Positions 56,978-64,000 of a stretch of DNA of 64,000 bases are shown piece after piece. Source of the stretch: Phytophthora sp. 'mugwort'. Taxonomy: Eukaryota > Oomycota > Peronosporomycetes > Peronosporales > Peronosporaceae. A program made the position numbers and the translations under genes. The notes beneath the pieces are model-generated. The model had not been told where the DNA came from and made no database searches. It saw only the letters and a program-made list of their open reading frames with translations. How positions within the stretch are numbered: position 1 is the stretch's first letter; each line of letters opens with the position of its first letter. The stretch covers positions 4,030,001 to 4,094,000 of the forward strand of contig JAUCEF010000005.1 of assembly GCA_033558025.1 (NCBI GenBank), given 5' to 3'.

Positions 56978-57895
56978 CGGAGATGCTGTTGACGCGCCTC
57001 GAGGTGGCCAAAGAGCAAGGACTGTCCGACAGCGGCAGTCTTCAGTTGTCGAATATACTGGAACGCCGAGGAGATAACTTCCGTCTTCAGTTTGGTCAGG
57101 ACCCGCCCGTTGCCGTGGAGCCCCTGCTGGTTAGAATGAAGCCCGGGGCTAGTACTACGACGACTCAGCCCCAGCGCTATTCGCCGAATGACCGCGAGTT
57201 CCTGGATAGACACGTAAACCAGCCGTTAGAAGCCGGCCTGGTCTACGTGAACTACAGAGCCATTTGGTGCTCTGCACCGCGCATGGTAAGGAAAAAATAA
57301 CAAGATACAGACCCTCTAGCGGCCCCACATGACAGTGGATACCCGAGGAGTCAATGCTGAGACGGACGCTATGCCGTGGCCCATACCCGTGCTAGACGTA
57401 GTACTGGGGGTGGTTGAAGGGTCAACGGTCTATTTCGTCCTCAATTGGTTTAGGGGTTACTGGCGGCTGCCATTGCACCCCGACTGCCAAGAGCTCTTTA
57501 CTTTCGTGACGCACAGAGGGATGTATATCCCTACGCACATCCCGATGGGCGCAGCAGACGCCGTGACGTACTGCAAAGGTGTCGTAGAAGAAGTGTTTGG
57601 AGAACTCTTGGGAAATGAAATCTTAGCGTGGCTAGATGACATATTAGGGTATGCTGAGAACGAAGCAGCCCTCTTGGAGCTATTGAACAAGGTGTTAAGC
57701 AGATGTGAGCGCGTAGGACTCAAAAGGCATGCTAAGAAGTGTCACTTCTTTGCGAAAGATGTCAGGTGGTGCGGAAAGATGATCTCCGCCATCGGTGTTA
57801 GACACTGTCCAGACAGGGTGGAAGGGTTGGTGGACATGCAACCCCCACTACAGCCGCCGAGTTACAGCAGTATCTTTGTGCCATCAATTGGATGA
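56974..57895 (+). pseudogene. Reverse transcriptase region of the GH3-B retroelement
   Basis: Two frames join here. The stretch 56974-57300 contains RRGDNFRLQFGQDPPVAVEPLLVRM and RYSPNDREFLDRHVNQPLEAGLVY, ending at a stop. The stretch 57329-57895 has DTRGVNAETDAMPWPIP, WFRGYWRLPLHPDCQELFTFVTHRGMY and AWLDDILGYAENE at 57626-57664, where WLDD replaces YxDD. Confidence 0.85.
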
Positions 57896-58094
57896 GGCAA
57901 AGTATCCCCCGGTATAATGAACTGACCGGTGGGCTGTATGCGATACTCGAAGGCTATGAAAGAAGCAGGCTCTCGAAAGAAGAACAAGCTAGCGAAGACT
58001 ATGCTAAGGGACTTCGGCTGGGGGGAGGCAGAGATCGCAGCGTTAGTGACAGTTCGCGAAGCATTACTAGGAATGGTGCCGCCGGCCCACCCTA

Positions 58095-58316
58095 GCCCTA
58101 CTACATATGTTTGTCTTTTACACGGACGCCAGCCAGGATTACTGGGGCGCCGTCGTTACGCAGCTGGAACCAGGACAACTGGAACGTTCTCTAGACCAGC
58201 AGAATCACCAGCCGTTGGCCTTTCTTAGCGGGAGATTTGCCGGAGCATCCAGCCGGTGGGCAACGATCGAGAAAGACACATATGCCATTGTCGAATCTAC
58301 CCGCCGGCTAGAATAG
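58095..58316 (+). pseudogene. RNase H region of the GH3-B retroelement
   Basis: VFYTDASQDYWGAVVTQLE followed by HQPLAFLSGRFAGASSRWATIEKDTYAIVES is the RNase H core of Ty3/Gypsy type, with the first Asp (TDAS) and Glu (EKDTYA). The frame stops at 58316. Confidence 0.85.
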
Positions 58317-58733
58317 TTGCTGGCGACCAGGCGGATTCCGCCTGTAGAATGACTATCGAAACCTTGTGAATATTTTCGACCCCTGTGCCACAGACGGGGC
58401 AATGACCAGATATCAGGCCGATAAGCTACAGCGCTAGGCGCTATCTCTAATGGCTTTCCGCTATGTCATTGAGCACTTACCGGGTGACAGCAACGTCTGG
58501 GCGACCTGCTGAGACGGTGGGGCGCCAGCCCTGGCCCGCCGGAGAAACGAGAAGCCCGAAAAGTCGCGCGTCTTGCGGTAGTGCAGAGAGTTGCAGCGTT
58601 GCAGGACAAGGAGTTCCAATGACCGCAGGAAGAAGAGATCCGGGCCTTACAAGCTATTGAGACAGGCCTAGACCCGGTAGCGTCCGTACAGACGACGCAC
58701 TGGGACGAAGCAGTCTGGATACCTAACAGCGCC

Positions 58734-59720
58734 GTGGATCTACAACAGAGGCTGTGCGTCATCGCACACGCTGGAGCCGACGGACATCGAGGAGCAGGCG
58801 CCACAGTAAAGGCTCTCTCTACGGTGTTCCGCTGGGACACACTGAAGCAAGACGTGGCAACCTTCGCCAGCGAATGCCTCCACTGCATGGTGACAGTGGG
58901 AGGCAAAGTTCCACGCCCATATGGTGAGACCCTAATTGCCACCAAGCCTAATGAGTTATTGCATTTCGACTACTTGACTATGGTCGAAGGAGACGGTGGT
59001 TTAAGTACGTGTTGGTGTTGAAGGACGGAATGAGCGGATTTGTGGAACTCATCCAGGGACCCATGCAGTGTCGGACCTGGTGTATCAAGGATTGATGGAC
59101 TGATTTAAGAGTTGGGATCGTGCACCAATGAGTTTCCGATCAGGGGGCCCATATTAAGAACCAGATAATCGAGTGGCTCCAGGAAACGCTCGGAGCCCAC
59201 CATCACTTCACTACCGCCGACACGCCGTGGGCCAATGGGACGGTAGAGGTGGTAAATAGGGAGATCCTGAAAAGTGTCAAGGCCCTTCTAAGCGAGCGAA
59301 GGTTAACAGTCAAGTGAATGGCCCCGGTTGTTACCGGTGTCCAGGCCGCCCTGAACGGTATGCCCGCTGACAGACTCGGGGGTGAAACCCCTCTGACGGC
59401 TTTCACAGCCCTACCAAGCGGCACGCGGTTGCGTGATATACTACACCCCAAGGACCCTGAAGAGGCAACCGTTGAGTGGGTGCAATACGAGATTCACACG
59501 CATCTAAAGGACGTGCGAGTAGCTCTGGACGGGATACAACTGGAGCAAACTAATACGAGCGAGAAAAAGAAGCGAGCAGCGCGTGAGCGACATGCTCGTC
59601 GTCGAGGAGTCACACTGCATAAGTTCCAGGTCGGAGACTTCGTCCTGGCTGCGACAGCCACGGGCCGCAGTGGCAACAAATTAGCGTTGATTTGGCGAGC
59701 GCCAAAACGAGTGCTCCGTG
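58734..59720 (+). pseudogene. Integrase region of the GH3-B retroelement
   Basis: The stretch 58734-59021 has an HHCC zinc finger (AHAGADGHRGAG...CLHCMV) and LLHFDYLTMVEGDGG with the first Asp. In another frame 59140-59300 reads DQGAHIKNQIIEWLQETLGAHHH and WANGTVEVVNREILKSVKALLSE, with the second Asp and Glu. A TGA replaces a sense codon before MAPVVTGVQAALNG (59318). The C-terminal domain reads HKFQVGDFVLAATA. Confidence 0.82.
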
Positions 59721-59829
59721 CACTAAGTGACTATACGTTAACGAACTGCAAGACTTGGTTGAGCCCTACGCCATCACGACGCGACATGCATCGCGAATGT
59801 AGTTGTGTCGCGAAGCCGGAAGAGAAAAA

Positions 59830-60100
59830 TAACAGAGGACCTGGAAGAGCAGGCCATCTACGGGGAAGGAGGCCACCTTGTAGAGGTGTTACGCGCCTGC
59901 CGGTTAAGCCCAGCTACACAGCGTTGGGATGTCCAGGTCAAATGTATGGTCTGGATGAAATCGAGACATCTTCGGAGCCCGCGGAGGCTATCTTCGAGGA
60001 CGCCCCGATCCTATTCCGAGCATTTGTGGCTGCAGACCCAGAAGATGAAACACGCCACCGTATGGCTGGCGCTCTCACGGAACTTCCTGTAACCCCTCTG
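59830..60100 (+). pseudogene. Chromodomain-like tail of the GH3-B retroelement
   Basis: A frame near 59835 reads DLEEQAIYGEGGHLVEVLRACRLSPATQRWDVQVK and continues into a shifted frame with LDEIETSSEPAEAIFEDAPILFRAFV. This resembles the Gypsy chromodomain (aromatic and WDVQVKW-type core). It overlaps the end of the integrase reading in another frame. Confidence 0.55.
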
Positions 60101-60206
60101 CCACCGATACTCAGGCAGCCTAAGACCCGCCTGAGCAGTCGTAACCGCCAAAAAAGGACGCTGCAAGCGTCGATGGAGCAAACCCCTAAAACAAATGAGC
60201 AGGAGG

Positions 60207-60419
60207 TGATCTGGCAAGTATCTGGTACCATTCCCAGAATATGTCAGCTCGCAGCCATTGAAAGCAGCTGCAAACTCAGTGACACCAGGGATAGGCCGCC
60301 CCCCATCTGACTAGTACCTCGTGCAGTAGAGGCTAAGTAAGGGGGCCAAAGGAAACGTAAATACAGATCGGTTTGGAATCGGAGTCGTAACTCCGAGCAC
60401 CTGAGCGAAGGAAGGAACA
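60207..60419 (+). repeat. Right LTR (213 bp)
   Basis: TG...CA ends, preceded by a purine-rich GAGCAGGAGG polypurine-like tract at about 60197-60206. Confidence 0.9.
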
Positions 60420-60424
60420 TCGGC
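60420..60424. other. Target-site duplication (right) TCGGC
   Basis: These are the five bases after the right LTR. They match 54899-54903 and lead straight into the GH3 sequence CAATTTTT found uninterrupted in copy A. Confidence 0.92.
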
Positions 60425-62710
60425 CAATTTTTTTTATTGGCCCAGGTCGCCATCTTCTCCGTGTTGAACAAAGACTTTCGTAGAACGAGGACCTCGTGTG
60501 CTACTACGCCAAACTCCATGTCGGGTCCTTTTTGTCCACGCCGTTCACAAACGGCCCTAACGCGGGGGTTACCGGTGCAGTTGGCTGGAATGTTGCGGAA
60601 TGGCGACATCATTACGCGCATCCAAGAGATCGTCATGGAAGAGAACGACGGGATCCCGATGATCTACGGCCTCGACTCGGTTCACGTTGCCGGCTTCGTT
60701 CTGAACACTACGCCGTTCGGAGCTCAAATTAACGGCGCTGCCTCGTTCAACCCCGACCTCGTCTACGAGATGGGCCGTGTCGCTGGTCAGGACACACAGG
60801 CTGCCGGAATCCCTTGGGTGTTCGGACCAATCATCGAGATCTCGAGCAACCCGCCGTGGTCGCGCACTTACGGGACGTTTGGTGAAGATCCGTACCTTGT
60901 GTCGGTGACGGCCGACGCTGTCATCCGCAGTCTGCAGAGCAACAACCAAACCGCGGCGTGCATGAAACATGTTGTGGCATACAGCAAGACCCCAACAGGC
61001 CACGATAAAGACGGCGTCCAGATCTCGGACTTCGACCTGCTCAACTATTTCGTGAGGTCATTTAAAGCTGCTATTGATGCCGGTGTTATGACGACGATGG
61101 AAAACTATATTTCGATTAATGGCGTCCCCACTATTGGCAACCACAAGATCCTCCAGCAGCTGCTGCGTGAGGACCTCGCCTTCGAGGGCCTTGCCGGCAC
61201 CCCGATTTCGGCGAGATGGCTCGCTCAACTCGTTCCACCGCATCGCACGCACTGTGGACGAGGCCGTTCGAATGTCGTATGCGCACACGGGAATCGACAT
61301 GAGCATGGGGGTTGGTGATGGGTACCTCAACAGCACCAAACTCCTGCTCGAGGAAAGCCCCGAGTACTTCGACCGTCTTAAGGAATCTGCAAAGCGCATC
61401 ATCAAGACCAAAGTCAAGTTGGGCCTGTTTGACACCCCAATCCTGGGCACCGACGATGTTGCCAAGGTCCGCAACGACGCTGATGTTGAAAAGTCGTTGG
61501 AGATGGCCCGCGATTCCATTGTGCTACTCCAGAACAACGAGAGCACGCTGCCGATCTCGAGTTCGTCCTCTGGGGTATTCCTGACTGGCCACTCCGCCCA
61601 CAACATTGGCAAGCAATGCGGGGGATGGAGCGTCAGCTGGCCGGGTTACACCGGTAATGAACTCTTTCCGAACGGCATTTCCGTGAAGGAAGGTATGGAG
61701 GCTATCGCCGGTGACAAGGTGACGTACTTTAACGATTTGGATTCGGATGGTAACTACACGACTGCTAACCTGACCACCGCTAAAGAGTATGCGAGTCAGG
61801 CAGAGTACACGGTTGCCGTCATTGGCGAACACCCCTACACGGAGAAGACTGGTGACATCGATGACCTTGCTCTTCCATCTGGTCAGATTGAATACGTTAA
61901 GGAGCTTGCGTCCACCGGTACCAAGGTGATCGTTGTCCTCTTCGAAGGCCGCCCACGTCTGCTCGGTGACCTCCCGAAAATGTCCACGCCGTGGTTCACG
62001 GTCTGCTCGCTTGTGAACAGGGCGGTAAGGCTATGGCCGAAATTCTCTACGGCCAGGTGAACCCGAGCGGCTGCATGCCGATCACCTACCCAAAGGATTC
62101 TGGCAATGTGATGATCCCGTACAATCACCGCGTGTCGACGCAATGCGTCGATTCGGACGACTGCGAGATGCAATGGGACTTTGGTACTGGTCTCAGCTAC
62201 ACCGAGTTCACCTACTCTGACCTCACGCTCAGCAAGATCAATGTCACTTTCAGCTTCGACTCCATTGATGTCTCTGTCGTGGTGACAAACGCCGGTAGCA
62301 GGACCAGAAAGGAGACTGTAATGCTTTTCCTCACCCAGCCGTACCGCTCCATCTCGGTTCCCGAGGTGAAGCAGCTGAAAAAGTTCTCAAAGATCAGCCT
62401 GGAGCCTGGTCAGCAGACTGTATCGTTTTCGTTGACGTTGGATGACTGGAGCGTGTACTGCCCACAGGTCGGCAATGGTAGGAAGCAGGTAGCGGAGGAC
62501 ACGGAGTACGTGATTGCGGTCAAACCGGAGACAGACTGCGACGTGTACAACTAGACCGCCGCGGCCAACCCGCTATGCGCGACGTTCACTTTGCAAACGG
62601 GTGACTACCCGTATGGTGCATTTTTTGAGTAATGCGTAGCGAGAAATCTGAGTGTAGTTGTTCTGCTCTAGCGCAACATCTCGCTGGTTTGGTTACCCAA
62701 GGAAGCTTAG

Positions 62711-63805
62711 GAACAAAATAATCATGTGAGAGAACCTGATTGCATACTCGTAAACGTGGAAGAACGCTATGCTCAAAAAGAGTGACTTGTGTACCCATCT
62801 GAAAAAGGGGGGGTGAAAACACACGCAGTAAAACGACCAACGGAAGGGAGCGGTTGCGAGCACGAGCAAACCCACGCGGGGGGGGGGGGTATTTGCGGAG
62901 GCGGGCCATGCGCGAGCTTTCCAGCGAGTTGAGCATTGTAGCGGGCCATTCATAGAATCTTTCTTCGCAAGAGCGCGGTGACTGCCTTTGCGAAGCAATG
63001 CCCAAGTCCACGATGCCAGTCCTCTTGAGGGCTAGGGTAAAAGGATACGGGAGACTTTCAATACAAAACTACAGTGTAATCCAAAAATGTGACGACGCTA
63101 GATGGGCACAGCAACATGTGCCTTGCTCAAAACGGTTCTAATTGGATGTTGGAAGAAATTTGTCATTTGCCCGTGTTTTGTTGGGTCGAGGTTTGTGGTC
63201 GATTGGTTGAATCGACGTCCACCGATAGCACAAACGCACTTAAGCTAACAATAGTCACCACTTATACGTAATCGGACTTAGGCGAAACCTTTCCGTACCA
63301 TATATAATGGGTTTGGCTGATTCCCAAAACAACTTGATAAATGTATTGGCCGATTCAACACACTGTTGAAGAACCGACCAGTATCGGCAAATTTGGCTGG
63401 AACTAGCCATACGCCGCCGCTACGCGGCGGTTTCGAAAGTTTAGTTTGTGCCCGTTTCACTCTCTCTAGAGCTCGCTCCACCTATCTACGCTACGCTCCG
63501 GTAAAAAACGCCCCCGCTCCGTTCGCAGGGGGCTCACTCCACAATTCTCCGTGTTAGGTTAAATATTGAACTACTTACGCCTTTAGGACGGGTGGGCCCT
63601 CCGGTCCGCTGGATACGAAGAGGTTTACTGCGGCGCCGCCTTCGTTCCTCTCGGCAGCCTTTTTGTCCAATGAAAAGATTTAAGAAGCGTGATGGAGATA
63701 AAAGGTACTGCTGACAGTTTAACAGACAGACAGACAAACCGACAGATAGTAACTAGCGGAGCGCCACCCGCTTTGCGGTCGGTGTATGTTTATTGGGTCC
63801 TAACA
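62711..63805. other. Intergenic region
   Basis: No gene was recognised. A G-run lies at about 62879-62890, and a 7-bp-arm hairpin (CCGCCGC...GCGGCGG) lies at 63414-63430. Confidence 0.5.
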
Positions 63806-64000
63806 CGTTCCACTCGCTGTTCGAGCTCGCGCCACTAATCCTATCTCGTCCCGCCCCGTTCCGCTCGCTATTCCCGGTCACAGAACTACTCTTATCGCGT
63901 CCCACTGCGTACCGCTCGCTGTTCTAGCTCGCTTCACTACCCACACCTCGGTCGCAACCCGTTCCGCTCGCTGTTCCAGTTCGCTTCACTACTCCAATCG
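63806..64000. repeat. 51-bp degenerate tandem repeat reaching the window edge
   Basis: Copies start at 63806, 63857, 63908 and 63960 (periods 51, 51 and 52). Each begins like CGTTCCRCTCGCTGTTC and is followed by GAGCTCGC or AGYTCGCTTCACTA words. It probably continues past 64000. Confidence 0.75.

Larger units (their letters stand above)
54904..60419 (+). mobile_element. Ty3/Gypsy-like LTR retrotransposon inserted in GH3 copy B
   Basis: The element is bounded by LTRs that start TGATCTGGCAAG and end AAGGAAGGAACA, with a 5-bp target duplication. The internal region holds gag, protease, RT, RNase H, integrase and a chromodomain-like tail, all with stops or frameshifts. The LTRs differ by about six substitutions plus an 11-bp duplication in the left one, so the insertion is not very recent. 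Short LTRs and chromodomain-like text suggest a chromovirus-related oomycete lineage. It is plus-strand, parallel to the split gene. Confidence 0.92.
54778..62554 (+). pseudogene. GH3 beta-glucosidase pseudogene, right copy (B), split by an LTR element
   Basis: Coding pieces are 54778-54903 and 60425-62554, in opposite orientation to copy A. The first 42 codons include a credible signal peptide (MLKKWLFELCYAAVGLVATS), better preserved than in copy A, and end ...FTAEQVVG exactly at the insertion. The rest has the same GH3 segments and the same frameshifts as copy A (near 60485, 60600, 61203 and 61978). It differs by only a few changes, for example NPSGC versus NPNGC and TEYVIAV versus TDVIAV. 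The shared lesions mean it was already broken before, or became identical after, the duplication. It is doubly inactive because of the insertion. Confidence 0.88.
54650..62710. repeat. Right arm of large inverted repeat, interrupted
   Basis: This corresponds to the arm at 50560-53065 in reverse orientation, split by the LTR element at 54904-60419. The post-insertion core (60425-62554) is almost identical to the left copy; the 5' part (54650-54903) and the 3' flank beyond about 62560 are less similar. Confidence 0.85.

Noticed and set aside
1..64000. CRISPR arrays, bacterial operons, riboswitches
   Set aside because: Introns, promoter type and gene content are eukaryotic; repeats are too short, too few or wrongly spaced for CRISPR.
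1..64000. tRNA and rRNA genes
   Set aside because: No convincing cloverleaf with B-box GGTTCGAATCC or rRNA core sequence was spotted by eye; a tRNAscan run could differ.

Overview
The window looks like nuclear DNA of a plant-pathogenic oomycete, most likely Phytophthora or a close relative. Three things point there. Introns are short (about 60-90 bp, GT-AG). Several genes have the oomycete initiator plus flanking promoter element; the Gfo/Idh/MocA gene has a near-consensus copy, GCTCATTTCCGAATTTG. The mobile-element load is also typical: MULE, pogo/Tigger and piggyBac DNA transposons and Ty3/Gypsy retroelements, almost all broken. The species cannot be named from the sequence alone.

Layout. 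1-12 kb is a graveyard of DNA transposons: two MULE remnants, an unclassified degenerate ORF chain, a pogo/Tigger copy, small repeat structures and a perfect long inverted repeat. 12.3-15.2 kb holds two host genes, a bZIP transcription factor with an NTF2/SnoaL-like C-terminal region and a small SH3BGRL-type thioredoxin-fold protein. 16.5-21.7 kb is a degenerate minus-strand Gypsy element. 22.5-31.6 kb contains MULE fragments, an A+T-rich island, a piggyBac transposase and a methyltransferase remnant. 31.7-44.0 kb is a compact housekeeping island: a putative mitochondrial membrane protein, ribosomal protein S18, proteasome beta-2 (PSMB7), Rab geranylgeranyltransferase beta, a GCN2-type eIF2alpha kinase and a Gfo/Idh/MocA oxidoreductase. 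45.6-49.8 kb encodes a 1338-residue coiled-coil protein.

50.5-62.7 kb is the most unusual part. Two head-to-head copies of a GH3 beta-glucosidase pseudogene form a large inverted repeat. The right copy is split after codon 42 by a Ty3/Gypsy element with 213/224-bp LTRs and a 5-bp target duplication (TCGGC); the left copy keeps the unoccupied site. About 2.1 kb of the arms is almost identical and shares the same frameshifts, yet the sequence just upstream of the insertion point and the two LTRs are clearly more diverged. This suggests the arms were homogenised after the insertion, or an assembly artefact. The window ends in a 51-bp tandem repeat.

Exon structures were deduced by eye from splice signals, reading frame and protein family continuity. 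Pseudogene boundaries are approximate.
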